Origin: Hippasteria phrygiana | Taxonomy: Eukaryota > Echinodermata > Asteroidea > Valvatida > Goniasteridae | Length of the DNA: 64,000 bases | NCBI GenBank assembly: GCA_037893225.1 | Contig: JAZGUH010000331.1 | Span: 1,302,001-1,366,000 of the forward strand | Direction of reading: 5' to 3' | Part shown: positions 8,479 to 18,376 of the stretch, piece by piece | Numbering within the stretch: the first letter of the stretch is position 1 | Layout of the letters: every line of letters begins with the position of its first letter | The notes under the pieces: model-generated | Told to the model about the DNA's origin: nothing | Databases searched by the model: none | The model's input: only the letters and a program-made list of their open reading frames with translations | Made by a program: the position numbers and the translations under genes

Positions 8479-8755
8479 AAGAGTAGAGCAAGGTAAAAGA
8501 CTGGCCGAAAGAAACAGAAAGATGAAAGATCAAATACAAAAAATGCAAAGTATAGAAGAAGAAGCTCCCCAGCAAACGCCAGCGCTAACGATGAGAGACA
8601 TTCCGAGCTGGGGATACGCTATGGTTGGTTTGGCTGTTTTAGGAATTGGATATCTCGCGTTTAAAAAGAGTAAACCTGTAGATCCGCAGCAAAAAGTAGG
8701 GGTTACACTCGCAACTTCAACCCATAAAGTTGAAGAACTATTAGAAATGGAATAA
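8303..8755 (+). CDS. Pro-rich, basic, single-TM protein in overlapping frame (copy A, 150 aa)
   Basis: This intact 150-residue frame starts inside the previous gene, one base out of phase. Residues 14-44 are PQPPQE-type repeats. A strongly basic helix follows (ARVTKKRVKDPKRVEQGKRL), then an acidic linker, a hydrophobic helix (WGYAMVGLAVLGIGYLAF), and a short tail ending ELLEME. Copy B keeps the same organisation in an intact 148-residue frame, including the ending LEME. A basic segment next to a membrane anchor could contact viral DNA at a membrane or act as a small core protein; this is inference. It is one of the few genes intact in both copies. Confidence 0.65.
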   Translation: MSLETTTTDQVAETPQPPQESAQPPQETPQPPQEPAQPPQPPEQSALARVTKKRVKDPKRVEQGKRLAERNRKMKDQIQKMQSIEEEAPQQTPALTMRDIPSWGYAMVGLAVLGIGYLAFKKSKPVDPQQKVGVTLATSTHKVEELLEME

Positions 8756-8785
8756 ATAAAAAAATAAAATGTTTGTACAAGTAAA

Positions 8786-9020
8786 ATGGATACTAAGAAC
8801 GTTGCAAATACTCTTTATCACGGCGCTGTGTTGAGTTTGCTGACCGTAGGTTATACTATGTTGAGTAAAAAACTTTTGAAAATTAAGCCCCGCCGATTTA
8901 GGAAAGTTAGACGTAGAAGATACGGTTAAAATCACCGCTACGGTAGGTAGCGCTCTAGCTACTCAGACTTGGTTGGTGAGTCAAGGAATAATTCCTCAGA
9001 ATGTGGTAAATACTACGTAA
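8786..9020 (+). pseudogene. Small hydrophobic protein (copy A, one frameshift)
   Basis: The frame starts MDTKNVANTLYHGAVLSLL at 8786 and runs through a hydrophobic helix with VGYTMLSKKLL. A one-base insertion in a C run at about 8885-8888 shifts it; the rest (DLGKLDVEDTVKITATVGS and a short tail) continues to TAA at 9018-9020. The intact form is about 77 residues. Copy B has the same gene with a different lesion near its start. Function unknown; perhaps a small membrane-associated virion component. Confidence 0.5.
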
Positions 9021-9022
9021 AA

Positions 9023-9045
9023 TATAAAATATACGACTTTATATA
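9023..9045 (+). promoter_or_regulatory. Element-specific promoter-like motif, first occurrence (copy A)
   Basis: TATAAAATATACGACTTTAT begins at 9023, and the 21-bp match with the second occurrence ends 2 bases before the ATG at 9046. The identical motif sits with the same 2-base spacing before the ATG at 10,476. It contains TATAAA and is close enough to the start to be a combined promoter and leader. Confidence 0.55.
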
Positions 9046-10445
9046 ATGGCTGAAGGTGGAGAATTTATACCTATGGATGACGTGGGTCGAGAAGACGAAC
9101 AAAATGATGTAGATGATGATAATTTTGAAGATGCCAATGGCGACGATGGTTTAGGAATAGACCCCGACCGTGATTTTGAATAGGATAGATCGGCTGAACC
9201 ACAACCGCCTACGACGATTGATGAAGCTGGTGATATTATAGATAAACGTCGTGATATATATAAAGAAGGTTTAGCTAATAATTTTTATGATTATTGGCAA
9301 GAAAAAAAAGACGGCTTCGTTAGACCAAAACTCATTAAGTATGAACTTTTTTCTAAAGATAAAAAGGGTATTTACTTCGACGGTGTTAGATTGACTGGTA
9401 AAAGTTCTCCCGATAGATTTATAGCTAGATCGACGTTAGCAACAAACTTTAAAGAGAAGTTTCCAAACGGAAACTTTACTAGATTTTTAAAAGAAGATTT
9501 GGGTTTATTAACGACAGATGAATATAATTTGCTAGATGCTGAGGAAACGATAGATGTAGCGTATGATACTTGCGTCACTCCAAAACGACTAGTTGAGATA
9601 GCTAACAATCTGCACGATAAAATAGAAAGTATGGTGGGCCCCGATATTGATCCCGAATATGACCCTGAAACCGATAGATATACAATTCCTCCCCCTCAAC
9701 CGAGAGAAGTAGATGCTCAAGCGCAAACTGAGGGGCTAAATTACAGAGAACTTGAAGGTTTATAGATGAAAAACTACGAATGCTCAGCGGTAGTTTAGAA
9801 TTAAATATAGCCGAAAAGAGTAGGTTAAATGATGAAATTGCTAAAATAAAAGTAGCCTTAGGTGGAGAAAAAGATGATTACAAGAGAAGTATTCTGCTTG
9901 ATGAATTAAGAGGTCTCGGAGATGAAAGGTCGGCTAGAACTGAGGCCATAGAAAGCAATATGAAAAATATCAAAAGCCAATTCTATAGAATCAAACAAAC
10001 GATTAATAGAATATTAGGAAGCCATATCTCGCTAGGAGAAAAGATTAGAATTCTGTTTCGAGAACAGGGTGTGACGGTAGTAAGTATATTAGCCGCGTTT
10101 GCTTTAGCTATAAGTACGATCGTTGCTTCTTTGGTGGCGTCTGTTGGTGGAGGTGGTGCGGCGGCTGCTGTGGTTGTTCCTGCTCCGACCCCCGTTACTC
10201 CTACACCCAAACCCGGAGGTAACGTGAAAGATTGGATAAGTAATCATTTAAAAAATTTGGCTAATTTGCTAAAAAAGCTCGGGGGTAAGTTATTAATCGC
10301 TTTACCCGGTATTTTGGGTGGTATCGCGAGTTGGTTGTTCAATCTATTGAGCAAGAGTGTCGGTTGGTTGGCGGAGCACGTGTGGGCGTTATTGGTAGGT
10401 GTCGGTACTTTGATTCTTGTATACATGCAAAACAATTTAAAATAA
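9046..10445 (+). pseudogene. Large coiled-coil, membrane-active protein (copy A, one stop and one frameshift)
   Basis: One gene of about 465 codons, from MAEGGEF at 9046 to TAA at 10,443-10,445. An in-frame TAG at 9181-9183 interrupts an acidic N-terminal region, and a two-base insertion at about 9766 shifts the frame; both parts match copy B. Order: acidic N-terminus, a charged region ending DAQAQTEGL, a coiled coil, then IRILFREQGVTVVSILAAF with a long hydrophobic helix, a Gly/Ala/Pro linker, and a C-terminal amphipathic-hydrophobic stretch (LIALPGILGGIASWLFNLL and VGWLAEHVWALLVGVGTL). Two membrane-inserting modules joined by a flexible linker suggest membrane penetration or anchoring during entry or assembly. 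I cannot name the family. Confidence 0.6.
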
Positions 10446-10452
10446 TAAGTTG

Positions 10453-10475
10453 TATAAAATATACGACTTTATAAA
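10453..10475 (+). promoter_or_regulatory. Element-specific promoter-like motif, second occurrence (copy A)
   Basis: A 21-bp exact copy of the motif at 9023 lies at 10,453-10,473, two bases before the ATG at 10,476. Only these two genes carry it in copy A, which suggests co-expression of the two coiled-coil proteins. Confidence 0.55.
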
Positions 10476-11209
10476 ATGACCGCAGAATCCGTTTACCCTA
10501 AATTGCCCGATGTTCCTAGAGAAACGAACGAGTCTTCAGTCTTTAGGTTAAATAAAATCGAACGAGTGCAAAAAGAGATAGCCAACGAGAGAGATAAGAG
10601 AGAACGGTTGCACAAAAAGTATAATAAAATTATTACCTGTTTATCTAACGCAGAGACCGTTATAGAATGTTTCGGAGCTTTATCCGGTACAATAGGCATA
10701 GTCAGCGTTGTTGGTGTCATTAGTATACCTATAGGTGTGGTGCTAGAAGGATTAGCTATAGGATGCGTGGGTGTAAGTTTGGTATTAAAACGATTTAGTA
10801 AAAAGTTTAGAGGTAAAGCTAAGAAACACGATGAGATTAGAGTAGTAGCCGAAACAAAATTAAATACGATAAATGAATTAGTGTCTCAGGCCGTAGATGA
10901 TGGTGATGTAAGTCACGAAGAATTTGCTTTGATTAACGATGAATTAAAAAAGTTTTATGGAATGAAAGAAGCTATTAGGACTCAAACTAAAGCGAGAGAA
11001 GAGTCCGATAGAAATCAAAAAGAAATAGACCATGAGGTCGAAAAGAAAGTTGTCGAGAGAATGGAGAAAGAAAAAAAAGATCTTATCGCAAAACTTACAA
11101 CTTTAGATTAGAAATATGTAAAGAGTATGAGTGTGATTCTAACGTGAGTATTTTACCTCCTGGTTATGAGAGTTTAGGGGCTAGGCCTAGCGCTCCTTGC
11201 GAAGAATAG
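10476..11209 (+). CDS. Coiled-coil/membrane protein with PPxY tail in shifted frame (copy A)
   Basis: The main frame 10,476-11,111 is intact (211 residues): a charged N-terminal helix, a hydrophobic glycine-rich hairpin (IGIVSVVGVISIPIGVVLEG and following), then RFSKKFRGKAKKHDEI and a long coiled coil ending KEKKDLIAKLTTLD. After the stop, a frame one base back continues to TAG at 11,207-11,209 and contains LPPGYESL and RPSAPCEE. Copy B has the same arrangement: a stop at the homologous position and the tail in the same relative frame with LPPNYESL. PPxY is a known docking motif for NEDD4-type ubiquitin ligases used in virus egress or trafficking. Whether the tail is fused by frameshifting or lost is unresolved. 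Confidence 0.62.
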
Positions 11210-11264
11210 TTGTAATTTAGTGTATAGTAGAGCGTAGCTATGTGAGTACGACAAAAATATCCCT

Positions 11265-11287
11265 CATCTCTACTGAGTGTAGAGATG
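11265..11287. terminator. Hairpin after last gene (copy A)
   Basis: CATCTCTAC and GTAGAGATG form a perfect 9-bp stem with loop TGAGT, 55 bases after the last readable codon and just before T-rich DNA. Copy B has a stronger hairpin at the same place, so a role in 3' end formation or genome-end structure is possible. Confidence 0.45.
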
Positions 11288-11990
11288 CGAGATAATTTTT
11301 TTTGGCTTGCGACAAATAATTTTTTTTGCCTTTTTCGCCGGGGCGCCCGGGCGTTTTCGTACGCTTCTCGACTATGAAAAGCACTTTTTATTTTCTTGAT
11401 TTTGTGCAAATTTTGGTGTGTATATACACAGCAAAATTTTGAATAAAATTTGGGCGATTTTTAGACTATTTTGTTTTTAAAAAATTTGACGTATGTACCT
11501 ACAGCAAAATTAGAGAAGAAAGTGAAAAAACAGGAAATGACATAGAATCGGCATCTTCTATACTACTAAAGTATTATATACCAAATCTTCTGCCTTCTTA
11601 GCATCAGCTCGTAACCTTTAAATTCTAAGAGTAAATAAGGTAAACTCAAAGTCTCTGCAAGACGAGTCTTATCTGGCATGTGAAAATGGGCCTTATAAAC
11701 AGCGCCACCAATGGTTTCTCAATATCTCCCAGGCGGCATGGCCTATGCCTCTAAAACTTCAGAATCTTTTCCCAACAAAAATCCTCGTGTTATGCAGATT
11801 ATACATTAATAATCACCTCAATAATATCCTCATACAATGATAAAACAGACTCAAATTACTAAATTTGCTGAGCTGTCCAAGCATCAAAGAAAATACTGAG
11901 GAAAATTGACGGAATTTGTGGCGAAAATGATCACATACTACAAAATGATGACAAGTATGGTGAAAATGAATGGCGCCCTCTGGCTTGAGC
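11288..11990. other. Right flank of copy A, no gene seen
   Basis: AT-rich DNA with T runs, a GC-rich patch (11,337-11,353) and a GTGTATATACAC palindrome near 11,417. Copy B's terminal inverted repeat is not recognisable here, so the right end of copy A is not defined: it may be diverged, truncated, or lie within about 11.3-11.6 kb. Beyond about 11.6 kb the sequence looks like host DNA or the tail of the LINE that follows. Confidence 0.4.
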
Positions 11991-11997
11991 AAAAGAT

Positions 11998-14520
11998 CTA
12001 CCATAAAAATGAAATAGCGCCCTCTGGCGGTACACTAAATGATATTCTGGACACAAGTACGAGTCTCAGCTTTGAGAATAAAGGAGCGGTATGTGTCAGA
12101 TAATTGGACTTCGTTATTATTCTGACTGCTTTTTTTTGCAGAAGAAAAAGTTTCTGACACCGAGTGCTCGAGCTGCCCCATGAAAGAATTCCGTAATTTA
12201 AATATGATAAAAAAGGGGAATTATAAATTGTTAAACGAATTTCTGAGGGCAGGACAAACTTCAACCTATTCATAACACCAATGTTTTTCGATATTTTGTT
12301 GGACAGTGTTTCTATCTGCTTGTTCCACATTAGGTTTTCATCAATATGTATTCCAAGAAATTTAGTATTTTTGACTTGATTAAGGATTTCTCCATTCATA
12401 TAGTGACTGGATTTCTGCACACATTTATTTTGTTTACTACTAATGATATAATTTGTTTTTGATAAGTTGACTGACAGCTTATTACATAAGCCATTTATTT
12501 ACTTTAACAAGTTCTTGGTTTACCGTCGCTACAGCAACATTAGCGTCATGGTGGTTATAAAGTAAATTTGTGCCATCAGCAAAGAGGCAGAATGAAATCA
12601 GATTACTACTTGACTTGCAGATATCGTTCATATAATGATAAACAGCAATGGCCCCAGAACAGATCCCCGAGGAACTCCGCATGATATTACATCTTGCATT
12701 GAATTCGTGTTATGTTACAAACTGGAATCTGTTCGTCAGGTAACTTCGAAACCACTGCAATGCTACACCACGAACACAAATGTATGCTAACTTATCGATT
12801 AAATATTATGATTGACGGTATCAAATACTTTTGACAAGTCTAAGAATATGCCAATGAAGATTTGTTTATTTTCTATAGCATTGACAATTTGATTTAAGAC
12901 ACTTATTATTGCTAATTCAGTAGAACGTTCACTTCTGAAACCATACTGTGAATTTGTTAGTAATCAATATTTTTGGATGAAGCATAGTAGTCGACTATGA
13001 ATTAACTTTCAAAAACTTTAGAGAACCTAGGTAAAATGGAGATTGGTCTATAATTACTGATATCGTGTTGATTACCCTTTTTGTATATAGGTACCACCTT
13101 ACCTTTTTTTTCAGTTTGTTTGGGAAAACCCCTGTAGTAATGAATTTATTAAAGATTAAGGCTAGTGGTTTGACTAAAGCACGCTTCGCTTCTTTAATAA
13201 TAAATGATGATACACCATCCCATCCTAGGGCTTTATAGGAGGCAAGTTTACAGATAACGGAAGATATTTCGTCTTCAGTGATTGGATTTAGAAATAGAAG
13301 CTCACTTGCAATCCTATTACCAATATTAACAAAATATTTATTAAGTGTTCGAGTATCGTTGTCTATTTTTTCACCATCTTTAATAAAGTAAGTTGGAACC
13401 GATGTGTTTTTAGATTTACATAGTAATTATTTAATGAGTTTCCAAGTACCTTTATGGTTATTTTTCTTTATTAAACTGAGTTTCTAAGTACTCCTTTTTT
13501 GCGCTTCGTATTACTTTTGTGAGGTTGTTTTTATATTGTACATAAGTCCTTTTGTTTTCTACTGTGGGTCTTTTGAGATACTTTTTATACATGTGATTCT
13601 TTCGTCTGATGGAATTATAGATTCCCTCGGTTATCCATAGTGATTTATTTTTGTTTAAAGTAAATTTATTATAACAGAGGAAAATCCCTTTCATAGAAGT
13701 TGATACAAATTTCTAAAAACGTATTATAGTTATCATCAAGATTTATATCTGAGCACAGAATATGATCCCAGTCAGTACCGTTAAGATCCTGAATAAAACG
13801 TTGGATGTTAGTTATTTTGAAGTCTCATTTTGGTTTGTTTAGTTTGTTTGTACCTGTTTCTTTACACTGATCGATCGTCATAAACACCGGTAAGTGGTCA
13901 CTTATATCAATTAGTAATATTCCCTAATTATTATTAAGCATATCATTAGTAAAGATGTTATCTGTTAGCGTTGCGCTTTCACTTGTAATTCTTGTAGGTT
14001 TATTGATTAGAGGGTAAAAGGAATGTGAAGAAAGGATTTCAATAAAAGTTTGAACATTGCTATTTGTGTCACGATGCAGCAGGTTAATATTGAAGTCCCC
14101 CATTAATTGTTTTATATTAAAGTTACTTGTTTTAAGTATACTATCAAAGGCATCTAAAAACTGTACGTATGATGTATCGCGGAGTCTATAATCCCACTAT
14201 AAATGAATTGCCACTGGTGCTTTCGACTTCAATGAAATATGATTCTATTTCTGTAGAATGTATACATAAATCTACTCGAGTTTTATAAGTATAATTATCT
14301 CTGATGTATAATGCTACCCCACCGCCTCGCTTACATTGTCTACAAGAGCCTTCTATGACATAGCCTTGAATTTTTATTAAAGGATCGTCAAGATCTTTTA
14401 GCCAAGTTTCTGATATTCCGATGATGGAAAAGCTATTTTTTAAGAGAGACGTATAGTATCGTAACTGATCAATATTTTTGGCGAGACTCCTTGCGTTAAC
14501 ATGCAGCAATCTGAGGTCCG
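11998..14520 (-). mobile_element. Decayed non-LTR retrotransposon (Jockey/CR1-like LINE)
   Basis: Read on the minus strand, fragments appear in LINE order. An apurinic-type endonuclease start lies at 14,509-14,186 (HVNARSLAKNIDQL, IIGISETWL). A linker with KSLWITEGIYNSIRRKNHMY lies near 13.6 kb. Reverse transcriptase pieces lie at 12,682-12,482, where the catalytic YADD box has become FADGT, and at 12,420-11,998 (NTKFLGIHIDENLMWNKQI). Numerous stops and frameshifts separate them, so it is a dead copy. The order and the SETWL and FLGIHID motifs fit the Jockey superfamily (CR1/L2-like). The 3' boundary near 12.0 kb is approximate. Confidence 0.75.
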
Positions 14521-14885
14521 TATGCGTGTGTCGGGGAGGTTTAAGTTATCATCTGGGTCTATACTTGAAAGCTTATCAAAGGAAATGTCCCTATCAATAT
14601 TTATATCGTATATCATTTAGTACAGAAAGACACACATAAAGTGTATGAAGGGCAGCGAAGTGTTTTGTTTCATAAATAGACAGGTAACAAAAAAACTATA
14701 GAGGTAGCAAAAATAAAATTGTGAGTGGAATCGGGGTATGGCGAATTACATATTTTTAAGCTGGCTGGTTGTTGTAATATATACCTAATACGCTTGTTGG
14801 GTAATAGGCAGATGATGCGGCCGTCGGATGTCCACGCGTTTTCAGCTTTGGGGCGATTTTGAGCTGCCTTGAGCAAGGCTAATAA
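14521..14885. other. Spacer, no gene seen
   Basis: AT-rich sequence between the 5' side of the LINE fragment and the palindromic MITE. It may include the LINE's 5' UTR. No convincing coding frame or further repeat was found. Confidence 0.35.
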
Positions 14886-15061
14886 GGGCCGGTCACACTG
14901 GCCACGATAACGATAACGAAAACGAAAACGATGTGAATAAACGCTCTCTATTGGTGGGTGGAACGCGCGCGTATTACCGCACGTTCCATCCACCAATAGA
15001 GAGCGTTTATTCACATCGTTTTCGTTTTCGTTATCGTTTATCGTTGCAGTGTGACCGGCCC
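14886..15061. mobile_element. Snap-back MITE (copy 1)
   Basis: A 176-bp near-palindrome. Arms start GGGCCGGTCACACTGG and end with its complement, with inner arm segments containing AATAAACGCTCTCTATTGGT and its complement around a GC-rich centre. A related copy lies at about 48,796-48,932, so this is a dispersed non-autonomous family. Flanks are TAA-rich but no clean target duplication was resolved. Confidence 0.75.
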
Positions 15062-16568
15062 TTTAAGCGAGTTGGTGTAAGAGTAGACTCTTCCAAGTAC
15101 ATTTTCCCTTATATCATCGCAACACATTATTTTAATCCTGTCAAATTTTCCGATGCCTTGTGGCTATTTTGTACCCATTAAAAAAAAAATAAAACACACC
15201 ACTCTCATAAGGTGTCCATTTTCTTCCTCCGTTCCTCCGTCAGAAACTTAATTTCTTTTCTATATCTACCTCAAGTTAATAAATACCAATTAAAGACAGG
15301 GAAACGGCAAAAACAGTTTGGTAAACAATTTGGATTGGTCGAGCGGCGAAAACTCGCTCATTTTATTTCTATACACACTGGCCCCATACATTCCACATAA
15401 ATCTCAGATTTCATATAAATCTGCGAATTAAAATTCGCTCACAAAAAGCTGTTCACTTATCGGATAAGTACAATCGAGTTTGCCAGAAATTAGAAAGCTA
15501 TTGAAAACACTTTCCAGATGACTGCATTATGTGCGAAGTAACTCGAGGGAACTTCGTCGCAGTGGGTTCATGTTTACCTGAAGGCATGGCGAACGGTATA
15601 TGTCCAGCATTTCTGCTGGCGCTCGGAGGCCACGAAAAACCCCTTTTCTTTTTTAAAGAGGAAACGTGGGTGCATCCTAGTATACCGATCGAGGGTGCAC
15701 TCCCTGGCTCCGTGCCCTAGGTGGGGGGTGGGTGGGTAAGCGAGGTTCGAATGCTTAACCGAGAAGAAAGGCATTGAATGCAATGCCAGCTTATATAAGC
15801 TAAGAGCGTTGGGGCGTAACGAAAACGTTACATAACGGCTCTATTGAGCCCACCTGTCGTTCGATAACGAAAAGAAATGGCATTTCCCGAAACAAGTAGG
15901 CTATTGACCATGTTCAATTTGTACAGTACCGGTACATATACAATGTATTTGTTGGGGCCGGAGCTTAGTTTTCAAAACGAGGTACAGATAATAACACCTT
16001 TTACATCCATTTCCCTTGTTCTTTATGTTTTGAAATACACTTGGACACAAGATAAAACATTCTTAAATTATAACACTGGTTATTTTCACCCTTTTGTGGG
16101 CGTGGCCTAAATATGTAAAGCAGGGTGCGAATAAGAGCACTCTGATTCAAACAAGAAAAAAATGATTTTCTGGCAAAACACAGTTTCTGCATTGTTAACT
16201 GTGTTAATAGTGCACTGCAAACATTATTTTGAAAAAGATTGTGTAAATCAATAACATAACGTTTTAAACTTAAACAAGTTCTTTTTCAATGAAAGTGGTG
16301 TACATGGTATAAGAAACAAACACGTGGGGGGACACGTACATGTAGGAATGGATGGAGAAACATATAAGAGATATGCCTAAAGAGCAAAGAGGGGAGAGGC
16401 ACATCAAAGGGAGTAAGGAGTGGCTTGGGTGAGAATGGAGGGGAGGGGGGGGGGGGGGGGGGTTGGGAAGGAGGAGGGCACAGGAGAGGCAAAAAAGGGG
16501 GCCCGAAGGTGGTTAACAGGCAACGGAAGGAATAGAGGAAAGGGAAGACATCAAAGAAGGAAAGAAAC
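15062..16568. other. Intergenic DNA, no gene seen
   Basis: No supported coding region. It contains a short GT/GA-rich stretch near 16.4 kb and a poly-G run of about 20 at 16,443-16,462. Short frames here lack codon bias or homology. Confidence 0.4.
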
Positions 16569-16828
16569 CAGGGACGGATCCAGGAATTATTGCGGGGGGG
16601 GGGGGGGGGGGGGGGGTTAGGCCCGTCAGATTTTTGTCCGATTGTTGCGGACAGCACATTGTGACTGACGCACTTACCATTAACGCTCACCACATACAGA
16701 TAATAACCCCTGCAGAATGTTATCTTTTTGTATTATTACTGTAATTATTATAATATATTTTGGGTCACAGCAGAAGGGGGTTTCGACCACCCCAACCCCC
16801 CCCCCCCCCCCCCCCGGATCCGCCCCTG
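16569..16828. mobile_element. Short MITE with CAGGG(A/G)CGGATCC ends (hAT-like)
   Basis: A 260-bp element. The left end is CAGGGACGGATCC and the right end is its near complement GGATCCGCCCCTG, flanked on both sides by GAAAC. Such ends are common in hAT-derived MITEs, but the visible duplication is 5 bp, not 8, so superfamily assignment is tentative. It contains a poly-G run near the left end and a poly-C run near the right end. Confidence 0.55.
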
Positions 16829-17160
16829 GAAACCCTGACATGACAGATCAGTAATGGAGTATAGGCGTCCCGTAACCTGCGAGACCTGATTATTCGAGCT
16901 GATGAAGTCCCCACCATGGATGCCCCTCTTCCCACCCAGCATGGTACATTTACAAAATGTAAGTGCAGAAGTTCCAGATTATTGGTTTGCCAGAATCACA
17001 TATACAGGAGTCTGACATCATTTAGATGACTTATTGCCTCCTTTAATGTCTCTCCTTCCCTTAACCCTTGCCACACTTATGTGTTCCTTACATTGCCCAA
17101 TTTATACCATCTCCTATTAATCCTACTTCTTGCCACTATCTTTGTCCGCCAGCGTTATCT
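16829..17160. other. Intergenic DNA, no gene seen
   Basis: Unique-looking sequence with no supported frame, ending in a pyrimidine-rich stretch that leads into a 24-base poly-C run at 17,161-17,184. Confidence 0.35.
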
Positions 17161-17184
17161 CCCCCCCCCCCCCCCCCCCCCCCC

Positions 17185-18359
17185 ACTTCCAAAAATGTAA
17201 GGCTCCGTTAGCCTTACAACGCTAAGCTTTTTTGACCCCGTTACTCAATGGGATTTGCAATACGCTTTTGTTAGGTCAGTTACAATGTTCTAGAATTCTA
17301 CTTTCCCAAACGTTAATCTCCCCAGAAAGTTATCCAATCCCTCCTACAGATCTTTGAGACTTTTGCGGCACATTTGCGGAACATTGAAACAGACAATTTA
17401 TTGAGAAATCTGAGTTTTTACTCACCAACCGACGTATTCAGCTGAGATGAACATGTACCACACAGCTGATGACCACTATAGTCCACCAGACTGCGCATGC
17501 GCGTGGAGTTGTGGAAGGGATGTGGGGCTCGACCATTTTTTGAAGGGGGGGAGGTGTCATCTTTTCTACATCGCGCAACGGTGATGTGTGGAATGTGGAT
17601 AATCAATGGCGCGCTATTATACCTTGTGTGGTTCCTTGGCCTGACAATGTTTGTTATGCCCAGACGTCTAAATTGTAGGGCAGGTAGCCACGTAGCTATT
17701 TTTAGATGATGCAACAAATCAAATTATATTAACGACTTTTCCCAAATAGGCACAACCCCTAGCTGCAGTGGCTTTAAATATAGTGATATTTGGCATTTTG
17801 TCTGATGTTGTTTTTGGCCAATGCGAGCTTTTATTTTATGCAAATCAGAAAAAAACAGAATCTGGATCGATGGTCATTATTTTGTTCACGTTGTTCATTT
17901 GAAAACCGTAGGAATGTTCAAACACACACAACACTGTGTAAAGCGCGTCATGCATGCACACATCACCGTTGCACGATGTAGAAAAGATGACCCCCCTCTC
18001 AAAAAATGGTCGAGCCCCACATCTCTTCCACAACTCCACGCGCATGCGCAGTCTGGTGGACTATAAGTAGTCATCAGCTGTGTGGTACATGTTCATCTCA
18101 GCTGAATACGTCGGTTGGTGAGTAAAAACTCAGATTTCTCAATAAATTGTCCGTTTCAATGTTCCGCAAATGTGCCGCAAAAGTCTCAAAGATCTGTAGG
18201 AGGGATTGGATAACTTTCTGGGGAGATTAACGTTTGGGAAAGTGGAATTCTAGAACATTGTAACTGACCTAACAAAAGCGTATTGCAAATCCCATTGAGT
18301 TACGGGGTCCAAAAAAGCTTAGCGTTGTAAGGCTAACGGAGCCTTACATTTTTGGAAGT
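17185..18359. mobile_element. Foldback element with about 400-bp inverted arms
   Basis: The left arm 17,185-17,590 and right arm 17,957-18,359 are near-perfect inverted copies starting ACTTCCAAAAATGTAAGGCT, with a 366-bp centre. Poly-C runs on the same strand flank both sides (17,161-17,184 and 18,361-18,376), as expected if it inserted in a poly-C tract and duplicated part of it. No transposase frame is visible, so it is a non-autonomous foldback or long-TIR element. Confidence 0.8.
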
Positions 18360-18376
18360 ACCCCCCCCCCCCCCCC

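Noticed and set aside
9046..9183. Separate short acidic gene ending at the in-frame TAG
   Set aside because: The same frame continues past the stop with sequence matching copy B's continuation, so it is one broken gene.
11400..11560. Right TIR of copy A
   Set aside because: Only short similarities to the subterminal part of copy B's TIR (TACAGCA, CGTAT words) were found; not enough to place an end.
16286..16693. Proline-rich 135-codon minus-strand frame
   Set aside because: It is the translation of poly-C and CT-rich DNA with no conserved domain.
17497..18066. Frames within the foldback arms
   Set aside because: The same frames occur on opposite strands because of the inverted repeat; codon use is not protein-like.
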